Assembly (NCBI GenBank): GCA_934098525.1
Contig: CAKONZ010000004.1
Coordinates: 1 to 64,000, forward strand
Reading direction: 5' to 3'
DNA from: an uncultured Bacilli bacterium
GTDB taxonomy: Bacteria > Bacillota_I > Bacilli_A > RF39 > UBA660
Length of the DNA: 64,000 nucleotides
The position numbers and the translations under genes are program-made. Every line of letters starts with the position of its first letter. Position 1 is the first letter of the stretch. This document shows, in pieces, positions 45,301-53,207 of this stretch. Below the pieces are notes generated by a model. That model was not told where the DNA came from. It worked only from the letters and a program-made list of their open reading frames with translations, and did not search any database.

Positions 45301-45503
45301 GAGCCACTGCAACAGACAATGACTTCTGGGTACTTGACTATGGTAATCAGATATTATCAAAAACAAGATACTATGGAGCACACTATAGACCAGTAATGTA
45401 TCTAAAAAATGATACAATCCTATCAGGTACAGGTCTAAAAGATGACCCATACACAGTTCAAGAAAATTGGGATTGGTTTGATAATGCTCAAGAACTACAA
45501 TAA
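42387..45503 (+). CDS. Large secreted/surface protein with TasA-like start and two DUF6273-like domains
   Basis: 1038 residues. The hydrophobic N-terminus (residues ~8-27, FISVLILLAIVVGFSYARIN) resembles signal segments of SipW-dependent TasA/CalY-type proteins, followed by a beta-rich domain (to ~190). Two related domains (about 196-470 and 755-1035) carry the pattern ...GDDIIFRIIGINEDGSLKL... and ...PVINLNSDAILTGTGS...YQVI / PVMYLKNDTILSGTGLKDDPYTV. Between them lie Ig-like modules introduced by DNIAPTIVEAY, DKTAPICQI and DSTSPGLAL. There is no LPXTG signal. Probably a cell-surface or matrix protein. Promoter-like TGCTACAAT and agctggaggc precede the start. Confidence 0.7.
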   Translation: MQKKRIVKIFISVLILLAIVVGFSYARINFKVESNKTNLIEAGCLKISISDSNNINLDNAIPMSDPVGLETKPYTYTIKNECNLVAYYESVFSILDTSNIDNLSKTKVSLNGDSYVQPTMLSQLQNATMYENKNNILKSLFLDKGYLEPNQEKNFLFRMWIDHDVTDFTGAVEGKIIINAKAEEGPTFNTSTAGYVVFKNNALNATTDQNPNYNYVAPFTDEKKTFTQTNGMFKYDKNTYYFRGNVENNYIVLGQYKENTSITYTDSSNTAKTITHNKGDDIIFRIIGINEDGSLKLILNDLIKENVAYNQEEITSILNNWYETNLSDKKEYIKNTWYCEDKQSITSNNQTHYAPYTRNVTGKNPSLNCNDSDKKYLNIGLITIDEAALAGYKYQTKSTNNYLNRDYNFWTISPMYNDNTLYQGVIKENTIDAIKNTDTAVIVPVINLNSDAILTGTGSITNKYQVIGLYMNANEVYTDNIAPTIVEAYTSDEWSNQNKNIIIFAKDNDEGTGISGYIVKTTNDKPDLSDTNWIETTDNKITTTEKYDNGTYYIWVKDNSGNISDPYTLTINNIDKTAPICQITATPDGIYSRKKILKITTSSLDILEQGYSWDNTTFTDNLPYTIENNGNYTAYVKDRAGNVGSCTITVTMIDSTSPGLALKANPFIVTLGESNQIKDNLIIDDGEGSGVDERTIKVTRLENTIENSSYFENVGRYKITYYAQDKVGNKSEIEGQILVRWPTGGKYILKQSELANYIMGEGKATDTTKTGLYKDNDETGLDTTLPYSSKYYYSGSTVNNYLSFLGLEMQVLNIAVNDDVKIIAPKSGKTTDWDTRYIYDSDKYGDWTVKWLNGSYIYTDEADRVSYTETDLNHIRKATFYAGRFDRESVESIKKLLVLERTSNKELSNTLTSYTAGFESYFAFPNVSDYIKANNDQSNIYSIRASQLHQISFKKNSYLSSTSQEWTLNSKRATATDNDFWVLDYGNQILSKTRYYGAHYRPVMYLKNDTILSGTGLKDDPYTVQENWDWFDNAQELQ

Positions 45504-45878
45504 TTAAACAATAGGATTTTCAATATTAGCAATATCACTTGTATCAGCAAAAGCAATATATAAAGAAATAATTGAAGCAATTAACAATAAAGTGGAAGAA
45601 GAAATTTGTAACTCTAAAGGTTTTAAATTCTTCTTTCTTTTTTTACCTAAATCATAAAACTGATAATTAATATAAAAAAACCAACACACAAGTAAAAAAG
45701 ATACAACACGATTACCTCTATTAATAGTATTTGAACTATTTTTATCAATAAAAGCATTATTATCTAAATCCTTTTTATCATTATAAGTAAGTATAATTGA
45801 AACAAAAGAAGAAACAATAAAAATACATGTACCTATAATTTGCATATTTAATAACTTTTTTTCATAATTATCATCCAT
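45504..45878 (-). CDS. Small membrane protein, unknown
   Basis: 124 residues from ATG 45878 (the frame opens further to a TTG at 45899). Hydrophobic segments: IIGTCIFIVSSFVSIILTY, VVSFLLVCWFFYINYQF and LLLIASIISLYIAFA. No family recognised. No clear ribosome site in front of either start, so the start is uncertain. Convergent with the preceding surface protein gene, with stop codons directly abutting and no terminator between, and divergent from the 1327-residue surface protein. Confidence 0.5.
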   Translation of the reverse strand: MDDNYEKKLLNMQIIGTCIFIVSSFVSIILTYNDKKDLDNNAFIDKNSSNTINRGNRVVSFLLVCWFFYINYQFYDLGKKRKKNLKPLELQISSSTLLLIASIISLYIAFADTSDIANIENPIV

Positions 45879-45969
45879 ACTAAAAAATATGTTTTTCAAA
45901 AATATTATTGCTTATTTTTAATAAATAACTTATAATTAAAGAGAATAATAGAAGATAGGAGTTGTAAAT

Positions 45970-48900
45970 ATGGATAATGATTTTAATACAAACGAAGAAT
46001 ACCAAAATAGCTTCGATACAAACGAAAATTATCAAAACGTTAACCAAGAGTATAATCAAAACATAAATAATAACAATAATAACAATTATCAAGATGCATA
46101 CAATGAAACAGGCTTTAAAAAATATATAAATCAATTTAGATCAAGTAAATTTTTTATACCAACTATAGCAATCCTATTACTACTATTATTAATAGTAATA
46201 ATAGTAAGCATATACTCTTCCTCAACAGGTAAGTTAAAATCAATTAACATCAATTCTCCAAAAATAATATACCTAGGAGAAAAACAAGATATAAGTGCCG
46301 TAGCAAAAGGAAGTGGAAATCTATCAAAAACACTATTTCATTTTGATACCTCAAATAGAAGTATAGTTGAAATAGAATCAAAAGCAGGAAAAACAGGTAA
46401 AAAAGTAAATAACAAACTTATTCCTATCACAACAGGTAGATTCCTTTTATATGTAAAAGCTGAATTAAAAGATCAAAAAATAGATCAAATTCAACAAGAA
46501 GTAGTAATATGTAAAAAATTCAATCAAGATGCAATCCAAAGAAAAAGTGTCTTAGTAGTAGCAGGATATAAAACAAAAACAAGTCTTTTCTTAGGTAAAG
46601 ATAAAGAATGTTATGAAAACATAGTATATAGTATTGAAGACGACTCCATAGCAACAGTAGACAAAGAAGGAAACATTTCAGGATTAAAATCAGGACAAAC
46701 AAAACTAACAATATATCAAGATAAAGAAAAAATAGAACTAGAAGTAAAAGTTATAGAATCAAGTAAAAAAGTAGCAGTAACAGGTATAACAGTAAATAAT
46801 AATAAATTAACCCTACAAACAAAAGAAACAAAAACAATAAAAGCAAACGTATTACCACAAAATGCTACAAATAAACTAGTTAAATGGACAAGTTCAAATG
46901 ATTCCATCGCAGCAGTAGATAACAATGGTAATATAACTGGAGTAGGAAAAGGACAAGCAATAATAACAGTTACAACAGCTGAAGGAGAATTCCAACAAGA
47001 AATAACAGTTACAGTAAATAGTAGTACTAGTACAAGTACTAAAGACGATAAAGACAATGACAACAAAAACATCCCAATAAAAAGCATTTCGTTCGGTAAA
47101 AAGACAACAAGCATATTAACAGGAGATACAGAAGACTTGGCTGTAACAATAAATCCAAGTAATGCAACAAATAAAAGCATAACATACAAATCAAGTAATA
47201 CAAATATAGCAACAGTATCAGCAAGTGGAGTAGTAAAAGCTAAATCAGCAGGAAGAACAACTATAACAGCTACATCTAAAAATAACAAAAAAGCAACAAT
47301 AATAGTTAACGTTGTAAAAAAACAAACACCAGTAGAAAGTGTTTCAATAACTCCTTCAAGAGGAGAAATATATGTTGGAGATACAATTACTCTAAAAGAA
47401 GTAATAAAACCAAGTGATGCTACAGATCAAAATGTAACATGGGCATCAAGTAATACAAGCGTAGCAACAGTATCAAATGGAGTAGTAAAAGGAATTAAAG
47501 CTGGTAATACAACAATTATAGTAAAAACTGAAAACCACAAAACATCAACTGCAGCAATAACAGTAAAAGCAAGACCAGTTGTAGATAAAACTGCCCCAGT
47601 AATATCAACTGCAAAAATATATAGTAACAACGCTAATAACAAAATAGCAGTAGCGGGTAACACAATTAAACTAGAAGTAACTTTCAATGAAAACTTAGGA
47701 ACAAAACCATCAATAAATATTAATGGTAGTGCTGTAACAGTTACAGGAAGTAATAAAAGTTTCAAAGCAACATATAAAGTATCATCACAAGGAACAAGTG
47801 ATAAAACAGTACCATTTGAAATATATAACTACAAAGATGCCGCAGGCAATACAGGTGTAAAAGTAACAAAAACAACAGATGGTTCATACGTAACAATTAA
47901 AGCTAAACAACAACCAGTAAAGGCCACAACATTTACAATAAAATATGATAAAGGTCTAGGTACTGGATCAATGGCTAACCAAACAATAACTTATGGAAAA
48001 CCAACAAACCTTACAAAAAATGGTGGTAAAATCAAAAGAAATGGTTATGATTTTGTTGGTTGGGTAGTAAAAGGTGACAATGGATATTATGGTTGTAAAG
48101 GTAATAAAGTTTGTACAACTTCAACTGCTAGTTATGATGGTTACCAAAATTTAAATGACGTAACATCATATAATGTTTATAAAGATGGAACATCAGTACA
48201 AAAAACAACACAACCTGGAAAAACAGTTAACTTTACAGCAGCTTGGGTAAAACTATATAATGTAAGTACAAGCTGTACAAGTAGTAAATGTACTATAAAA
48301 TACACTTTATCACCAGAACAAAAAACAGCATGGTCAATGCAATACTCAACAGACGGAAAAACATATAGAGAAATGGTAAAAGAAATAATTAAAAACAACA
48401 CAAGTGATAAAGACAAAAGCGGTTCATTTGAGATAAATAGAACTGAAAAAGATAGAACAGTATACATAAGAGCATGTTTACACCAAATACCAGATGTATG
48501 TACAACAGTACAAAAACAAACAATACCAAATACAATTTATAAAATAATATATGATAAAAATGGTGGCAGTGGTTCAATGAAAGAACAATACATTGAATAC
48601 GGAGTAGATACTAATTTAACAGCCAACGCTTTCAGTAATGGTTCTTATACATTCTTAGGTTGGGTAGCATATAGACCACAATATAAATCATATCTAGGAT
48701 ATACATCAACTGACACAAATAAATCAACAGGATGGCAAGAACAATCAAAATTAAAATTATACTGGGTATATCGAAATAAAGTATCAGTATCACAAACAGC
48801 TAATCCTGGAGAAACAGTTAACATGTATGCACAATGGGCAAAAATATCAGGAGCTGCAACAAACTGTACATCACAAAGATGTGACATATCAGGAAAAATA

Positions 48901-49953
48901 TCAGTAGCAGGAAACATAAAAGGTGGAACATATTGGGACATCTATGCGACAGATAAAAACGGAAATTGGGCAATACAATCAGATACAAAATACGGTATAA
49001 ATAGACTAATAGATATAGGTAAAAGTGAAATAAACTACAAAATAATAAACTTTGATAGACAAAGTACAGCAAGAACAGTACAAGTAAAAGCTTGTTTAAA
49101 TCAAAGTGGAGGAAGTGCTTCTAACTATATATGTACACAATCAATATCAGTAAAATTAAATGCAAAAAGTTCTAGTGGTTCTGGTAATGGTGGTGGTAAT
49201 GGCGGCGGTAATGGTTCAGGTAACGGTGGCGGAAATAAGCCAACTAGTGATGGAAGCATTTGGTCAACATTAAAAGATGGATATTTATGTTTTGATATGG
49301 GTAAAGCTGAAGGATATGTAGCTGGTGCAAAACCATGCCAAAAAATAACAAGTGGATATAATTTGCCATCAAAAAATACTACAAGTCTTTATGGATATAA
49401 ACAAATAGGTTGGAAAATATATGCTAAAAACTATGGATACTTTGGCTGTTCAACTACTGGCAAACACTGTAAGGGTGGTGCTCAAACATATGGAAATCCA
49501 TCTACATATTCTATATATAATGGTGGTTATAGTGGATCAGCTGATAGCAATGCTGCAGTAAGGGCTGAAGCTGTTTGGATAAAAATAGTTATAACTCCAG
49601 CAACAAACTCAAAAGATTGTCAAAAATGCAATGGTAATCAAACTTGTTGTGCTGCTAATGTTGAAATAAGAAGTAATTCTAATAGAATATATGCAGATGT
49701 ATATGAAAGATCATCATACAAAAAGAAAGCAATGATTAATAATGATGGAGGATCATATTATTATTATCGTTTCACAACACATGATTACTATACAATAAAC
49801 GGAGGATATAAGCTTGATGGAAGCGGAAAAGATCTCGAGGATCAAAGAATAACTAAAAAAATGACAATTTGGTTCTATTATATTAACGGTGGAAGCGAAC
49901 AATATTATTTTTCAGAATTACCAGTATACTACAATGGTAAAAAAATATCTTAA
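45970..49953 (+). CDS. Giant membrane-anchored Ig-like (Big_2) and InlB-repeat surface protein
   Basis: 1327 residues. A cytoplasmic Asn/Gln-rich tail (1-58) precedes one membrane helix (about 61-83), giving an N-in/C-out anchor. Outside come three clear bacterial Ig-like group 2 repeats (about 265-530; units such as VKWTSSNDSIAAVDNNGNI, VTWASSNTSVATVSNGVVKG), and a DKTAPVI-type domain (~540-645). Two Listeria-Bacteroides/InlB B-repeat-like modules follow (FTIKYDKGLGTGSM..., YKIIYDKNGGSGSM...), then a Gly/Asn linker near 1070-1090 and a Cys-containing C-terminal region with a third similar module. Likely an adhesin or wall protein; no sortase motif. Asn-rich coding in the tail is unlike the rest. 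Confidence 0.8.
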   Translation: MDNDFNTNEEYQNSFDTNENYQNVNQEYNQNINNNNNNNYQDAYNETGFKKYINQFRSSKFFIPTIAILLLLLLIVIIVSIYSSSTGKLKSININSPKIIYLGEKQDISAVAKGSGNLSKTLFHFDTSNRSIVEIESKAGKTGKKVNNKLIPITTGRFLLYVKAELKDQKIDQIQQEVVICKKFNQDAIQRKSVLVVAGYKTKTSLFLGKDKECYENIVYSIEDDSIATVDKEGNISGLKSGQTKLTIYQDKEKIELEVKVIESSKKVAVTGITVNNNKLTLQTKETKTIKANVLPQNATNKLVKWTSSNDSIAAVDNNGNITGVGKGQAIITVTTAEGEFQQEITVTVNSSTSTSTKDDKDNDNKNIPIKSISFGKKTTSILTGDTEDLAVTINPSNATNKSITYKSSNTNIATVSASGVVKAKSAGRTTITATSKNNKKATIIVNVVKKQTPVESVSITPSRGEIYVGDTITLKEVIKPSDATDQNVTWASSNTSVATVSNGVVKGIKAGNTTIIVKTENHKTSTAAITVKARPVVDKTAPVISTAKIYSNNANNKIAVAGNTIKLEVTFNENLGTKPSININGSAVTVTGSNKSFKATYKVSSQGTSDKTVPFEIYNYKDAAGNTGVKVTKTTDGSYVTIKAKQQPVKATTFTIKYDKGLGTGSMANQTITYGKPTNLTKNGGKIKRNGYDFVGWVVKGDNGYYGCKGNKVCTTSTASYDGYQNLNDVTSYNVYKDGTSVQKTTQPGKTVNFTAAWVKLYNVSTSCTSSKCTIKYTLSPEQKTAWSMQYSTDGKTYREMVKEIIKNNTSDKDKSGSFEINRTEKDRTVYIRACLHQIPDVCTTVQKQTIPNTIYKIIYDKNGGSGSMKEQYIEYGVDTNLTANAFSNGSYTFLGWVAYRPQYKSYLGYTSTDTNKSTGWQEQSKLKLYWVYRNKVSVSQTANPGETVNMYAQWAKISGAATNCTSQRCDISGKISVAGNIKGGTYWDIYATDKNGNWAIQSDTKYGINRLIDIGKSEINYKIINFDRQSTARTVQVKACLNQSGGSASNYICTQSISVKLNAKSSSGSGNGGGNGGGNGSGNGGGNKPTSDGSIWSTLKDGYLCFDMGKAEGYVAGAKPCQKITSGYNLPSKNTTSLYGYKQIGWKIYAKNYGYFGCSTTGKHCKGGAQTYGNPSTYSIYNGGYSGSADSNAAVRAEAVWIKIVITPATNSKDCQKCNGNQTCCAANVEIRSNSNRIYADVYERSSYKKKAMINNDGGSYYYYRFTTHDYYTINGGYKLDGSGKDLEDQRITKKMTIWFYYINGGSEQYYFSELPVYYNGKKIS
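49180..49236 (+). repeat. Short tandem repeat encoding Gly/Asn/Ser linker
   Basis: About five imperfect copies of a 12-bp unit (GGTAATGGYGGY) in the giant surface protein gene, giving G-N-G-G units. It is the most GC-rich spot in the gene and a probable site of repeat-number change. Confidence 0.75.
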
Positions 49954-49957
49954 GTAA

Positions 49958-50000
49958 TAAAATCACTATTATTGGTTAATACTAATAATGGTGATTTTTT
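49958..50000 (+). terminator. Long hairpin and U-tract directly abutting the DUF421 start codon
   Basis: 13-bp stem AATCACTATTATT (49961-49973) with AATAATGGTGATT (49984-49996; one G-T pair), 10-nt loop, T-run ending at 50000 where the ATG begins. The only ribosome-site-like sequence (GGTGA, 49990-49994) lies inside the right arm. Confidence 0.75.
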
Positions 50001-50705
50001 ATGCATGATATAATAAGAATAATTTTAAGAGCATTAATATCTTTATTTACATTATTTTTTGTTACAAAGATAATAGGAAAGAAACAAGTATCAGAGTTAA
50101 GTTTATTTGATTATGTAATAGGAATATCTATAGGTAATTTTGCAGCAGAAATGACAATTAATCTAGATTCTCACTATTTACATGGAACAGTAGCGGTAAT
50201 TGTATTTGGAATAATAGCGTATTTAATATCTATAGTAACTATGAAAAGTATTGTTTTAAGAAGATTTTTTATGGGAATACCAACTGTATTAATAGACAAA
50301 GGAGTCTTACTAGAAACAGGTTTAAAAAAGATTAAGTTTGATGTAAATGATTTATTAGAGCAATGTAGAGAACAAGGATATTTTGATATATCAAAAATAG
50401 AGTATGCAATAATGGAAGCTGATGGAAAAATAAGTATTTTACCAAAAAAAGAAGAGTCTTTAGTAACTGTAAGTGATTTAAAGATAGAAAAAAAATATCA
50501 AGGAATATGTGCTAATGTAATAATTGATGGAAAAATAATGCATCAAAATTTAAAAAATATGGGTAAAGATGAAACTTGGTTAAATAAAAAACTATTAGAA
50601 AAGAAATCACAAATAAAAGATATTTTATTGGGAACACTAGATGATAACAATCAGTTAAATCTATATTATAAGTCATCAAAAAAAGCAAAAGATGTTTTAG
50701 AATGA
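50001..50705 (+). CDS. DUF421 membrane protein (YetF/YcaP-like)
   Basis: 234 residues. Three N-terminal membrane segments (RIILRALISLFTLFFVTKII, LFDYVIGISIGNFAAEMT, VAVIVFGIIAYLISIVTMK) are followed by the cytoplasmic DUF421 domain: FFMGIPTVLIDKGVL, FDVNDLLEQCREQGYFDISK, YAIMEADGKISILPK. Members include YetF, found in the inner membrane of Bacillus spores and vegetative cells; function is not settled. A terminator hairpin ends at the start codon, so translation initiation is unusual (see findings). An alternative Met four codons downstream is not available. Confidence 0.9.
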   Translation: MHDIIRIILRALISLFTLFFVTKIIGKKQVSELSLFDYVIGISIGNFAAEMTINLDSHYLHGTVAVIVFGIIAYLISIVTMKSIVLRRFFMGIPTVLIDKGVLLETGLKKIKFDVNDLLEQCREQGYFDISKIEYAIMEADGKISILPKKEESLVTVSDLKIEKKYQGICANVIIDGKIMHQNLKNMGKDETWLNKKLLEKKSQIKDILLGTLDDNNQLNLYYKSSKKAKDVLE

Positions 50706-50751
50706 TTGATAGATAATTTTATTTATGATATCATTATTAAGAGGTAATGAT

Positions 50752-51171
50752 ATGAAAATAAAATTATTTTTTATTACAATAATTGTATTATTAATTACTG
50801 GATGTACCATGGATTATTATGAAAATCCATCATTTGGAGAACAAACTATAGATGCTTGGTTTTCTTATGTAAATAATAAAGATGATCTAGGAACAACAAG
50901 AAAAGAAAAAGAAAATATAAAAGAAATAAAAGATAGAACTTGTGAATTTATAGAAAAAGATAAATATAAAAGATATATATTCAAATGTAAAATTACATAT
51001 ACTCCAATTGGAGACACAATAATACCATTATCAAAAGACAAAACATTAACAGTTTATACAGTCTTTATGCCAAATAATGACAATACTTTTGATTATAAGG
51101 TATATAATTCTAAATATAAAGAAAAAATCTGGGAAGAAGATCCGGATATTAACTATAATGAAAAGAGGTAA
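50752..51171 (+). CDS. Putative lipoprotein
   Basis: 139 residues. N-terminal signal MKIKLFFITIIVLLITGC with a lipobox (L-I-T-G-C, Cys at residue 18), followed by a charged soluble domain with two later Cys residues. No known domain recognised. I start at ATG 50752, with an aagaggtaatgat ribosome site, not at the upstream ATG 50725, because the shorter form gives a textbook lipoprotein signal. Followed after 2 nt by the DUF308 gene. LspA at 57.2 kb would process it. Confidence 0.75.
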   Translation: MKIKLFFITIIVLLITGCTMDYYENPSFGEQTIDAWFSYVNNKDDLGTTRKEKENIKEIKDRTCEFIEKDKYKRYIFKCKITYTPIGDTIIPLSKDKTLTVYTVFMPNNDNTFDYKVYNSKYKEKIWEEDPDINYNEKR

Positions 51172-51173
51172 TT

Positions 51174-51698
51174 ATGAGTAAAAAAATATGGAATTATATT
51201 ATATCAATTTTATGTATAATACTAGGAATTTATTTAATATTTAAACCTGTAAAAAGTTTTGAAACAGTAGTATATGCTGTAGGAATAATATTGTTAGTAG
51301 AAGGAATAATAAAATGTATTCTTTATTTAGCCAAAAATAAAGAAGTAACATCTATATCATTAGTAGAAGGAATAATAAATATAGTATTTGGTTTAATATT
51401 AGTAGGAAATCCTAATTTAACAGTAAGAGTTGTTTCAATATTTATAGGAATATGGTTTATAATTAAATCATCTGCTGATTTATATGAAGTATTAAGTCTA
51501 AAGAAAAATACTATAAGTCATAGAAACTTAGTAATATGTATAATAAAATTAATTTTAGGACTAATTATCCTAACAACACCAATTATAGCAACAATATTTA
51601 CAGGTTATTTACTAGGAGTTTTAATAGTAATAATAGGAATAGCAAATATAATAAATAGTATAAAAGATAAAAAAGATTACAGTGTAAAAGTAAAGTAG
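51174..51698 (+). CDS. DUF308 / HdeD-like membrane protein
   Basis: 174 residues with six hydrophobic segments in the repeated pattern of DUF308/HdeD (GIYLIFKPVKSFETVVYAVG, LVEGIINIVFGLILVGNP, GLIILTTPIIATIFTGYLLG). The repeating G-[IL]-x-L-I-x-x-P units are characteristic. HdeD is linked to acid stress in enteric bacteria; in Bacillota the role is unknown. Start ATG with agaggtaatt, coupled to the lipoprotein gene. A weak AT-rich terminator (AAAAAGT...ACTTTTT, 51714-51738) follows. Confidence 0.88.
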   Translation: MSKKIWNYIISILCIILGIYLIFKPVKSFETVVYAVGIILLVEGIIKCILYLAKNKEVTSISLVEGIINIVFGLILVGNPNLTVRVVSIFIGIWFIIKSSADLYEVLSLKKNTISHRNLVICIIKLILGLIILTTPIIATIFTGYLLGVLIVIIGIANIINSIKDKKDYSVKVK

Positions 51699-51764
51699 AA
51701 AAAAGTTGTATAAAAAAGTTGTAATACTACTTTTTTTTATGCTAAAATTAATTTGGTGATAAGA

Positions 51765-52217
51765 ATGGAATATAAAATAACAACTCTTGACGAAGAAGAG
51801 ACAATAGAATTAGCAGAAAATATAGAATCAGAAAAATTTCCTAATATGGTAATCTGTCTAAATGGTGATTTAGGTAGTGGAAAAACAGTATTTGTAAAAG
51901 GATTTGCCAATGCTTTAGGAATTGAAGAAACAATTACATCTCCAACATTTAATATAGTAAAAGAATATCCAAACGGAGAACTTCCATTATATCATATGGA
52001 TGTTTATCGTTTAGATGAAGGTAATGTTGAAATAGACTTCGATGAATATTTCCATAAAAAAGGTGTAACAATAATAGAATGGGCTGACATGATAGAAGAT
52101 AGACTACCTAAACAAAGATTAGAAATAAATATAAAAATCACAGGGGAAAATACAAGAATATTAGTTATAAAACCAATTGGTAAAAAATATGAAGACTTAT
52201 GTGAGGCTGTATTATGA
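51765..52217 (+). CDS. tsaE: tRNA t6A biosynthesis ATPase TsaE
   Basis: 150 residues. P-loop NGDLGSGKTVFVKGFA, then TSPTFNIVKEYPNG, YHMDVYRLD and IIEWADMIEDRLP are the TsaE markers. It is the ATPase that resets the TsaB-TsaD complex during threonylcarbamoyl-A37 synthesis on ANN-reading tRNAs. ATG 51765 is chosen because ggtgataaga serves as its ribosome site; an in-frame TTG at 51753 lacks one. First gene of tsaE-tsaB-rimI-tsaD, with 4-bp overlap to tsaB. Confidence 0.94.
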   Translation: MEYKITTLDEEETIELAENIESEKFPNMVICLNGDLGSGKTVFVKGFANALGIEETITSPTFNIVKEYPNGELPLYHMDVYRLDEGNVEIDFDEYFHKKGVTIIEWADMIEDRLPKQRLEINIKITGENTRILVIKPIGKKYEDLCEAVL

Positions 52218-52846
52218 TAAGTCTTTTTTTAAATACATCATCACGTTATCTAAACATAGCAATATTAAAAGATAATAAAGTTATAAATGAAAAAAATTTA
52301 GAACTAGAAAAAGATCTATCTGCCTTAGCGCTATTTGAAATAGAAAAATTATTTAAAGAAACACAATTAAAACCAAACGATATAGATGAAATCTACTGTG
52401 TAGATGGACCTGGTTCTTTTACTGGTTTAAGAGTAGGCATAACTATAGCTAAAGTTTATGCTTGGAGTTTAAATAAAAAACTATATAAAGTATCAAGTTT
52501 ATATACAATGGCTACATCTATTAATAATGACTATATAATACCATTAATAGATGCAAGAAGAGGTTATGTTTTTGCAGGAATATATGATAAAGACTATAAT
52601 CAAGTTTTAAAAGATCAATATATATCATTAGAAATTTTAAAAAATATAGTAGAAAATCTAGAAGGACAATACACATATGTAACACTAGATGATTTTGATT
52701 TTCAAACTCAAAAATATATTCCAAATTTAAACAATACTTTTAAATATATTAAAAAAGAAGAGGCAGACCCATATACATTTATTCCTAATTACTTAAAGAA
52801 AACAGAAGCAGAGGAAAAACTAAACAATGATACAACAAATAAATGA
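52214..52846 (+). CDS. tsaB: tRNA t6A biosynthesis protein TsaB
   Basis: 210 residues, ASKHA-fold partner of TsaD: FLNTSSRYLNIAILKD, VDGPGSFTGLRVGITIAK, then LIDARRGYVFAGIYD. TsaB lacks its own activity and scaffolds TsaD/TsaE for t6A synthesis. The overlaps with tsaE (4 bp) and rimI (20 bp) show tight coupling. The C-terminal part is shorter and more charged than in Bacillus TsaB, without obvious damage. Confidence 0.93.
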   Translation: MISLFLNTSSRYLNIAILKDNKVINEKNLELEKDLSALALFEIEKLFKETQLKPNDIDEIYCVDGPGSFTGLRVGITIAKVYAWSLNKKLYKVSSLYTMATSINNDYIIPLIDARRGYVFAGIYDKDYNQVLKDQYISLEILKNIVENLEGQYTYVTLDDFDFQTQKYIPNLNNTFKYIKKEEADPYTFIPNYLKKTEAEEKLNNDTTNK

Positions 52847-53207
52847 TGAATTATTATTAAAACTAAATATAAAAGAAGAAAACAATCCCTTTATAAATTA
52901 TATAGGTTATTTTGAAAACAATAATTTATTAGGGTATTTAGTTTATAATTTGTTATATGATAAAATTGATATAGTAAACATATTTGTAGAAGAAAAATAT
53001 CGTAATAGAAAAATAGGAACAAATATGTTACAATACCTAATAGAAAAAGCAAAAGAAGATAATATCATTAATATAACCTTAGAAGTTAATTGTAACAATA
53101 AAAATGCTATAAAATTATATAAAAAATTTAATTTTAAAGAAGTTGCAATCAGAAAATGTTATTATAACAATAAAGAAGATGGTATTCTTATGGAGTTGAA
53201 GTTATGA
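52827..53207 (+). CDS. rimI: GNAT acetyltransferase RimI-like
   Basis: 126 residues, short GNAT domain: LLGYLVYNLLYDKIDIVNIF, acetyl-CoA loop EKYRNRKIGTNMLQYLIEKA, ITLEVNCNNKNAIKLYKKF, and the final NGxxMELxL-type end (EDGILMELKL). In this operon position it corresponds to RimI (N-terminal acetylation of ribosomal protein S18 in E. coli); the Bacillota target may differ. Overlaps tsaB by 20 bp and tsaD by 4 bp. Confidence 0.88.
   Translation: MIQQINDELLLKLNIKEENNPFINYIGYFENNNLLGYLVYNLLYDKIDIVNIFVEEKYRNRKIGTNMLQYLIEKAKEDNIINITLEVNCNNKNAIKLYKKFNFKEVAIRKCYYNNKEDGILMELKL

Noticed and set aside
46716..47765. Long minus-strand ORFs across the Ig-like repeats
   Set aside because: They are shadows produced by the repetitive Thr/Val/Ser codons of the surface protein; no start signals.
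49180..49236. CRISPR-like short repeats
   Set aside because: The units are 12-bp in-frame Gly/Asn codons without spacers; no CRISPR array or cas genes were seen anywhere in the window.
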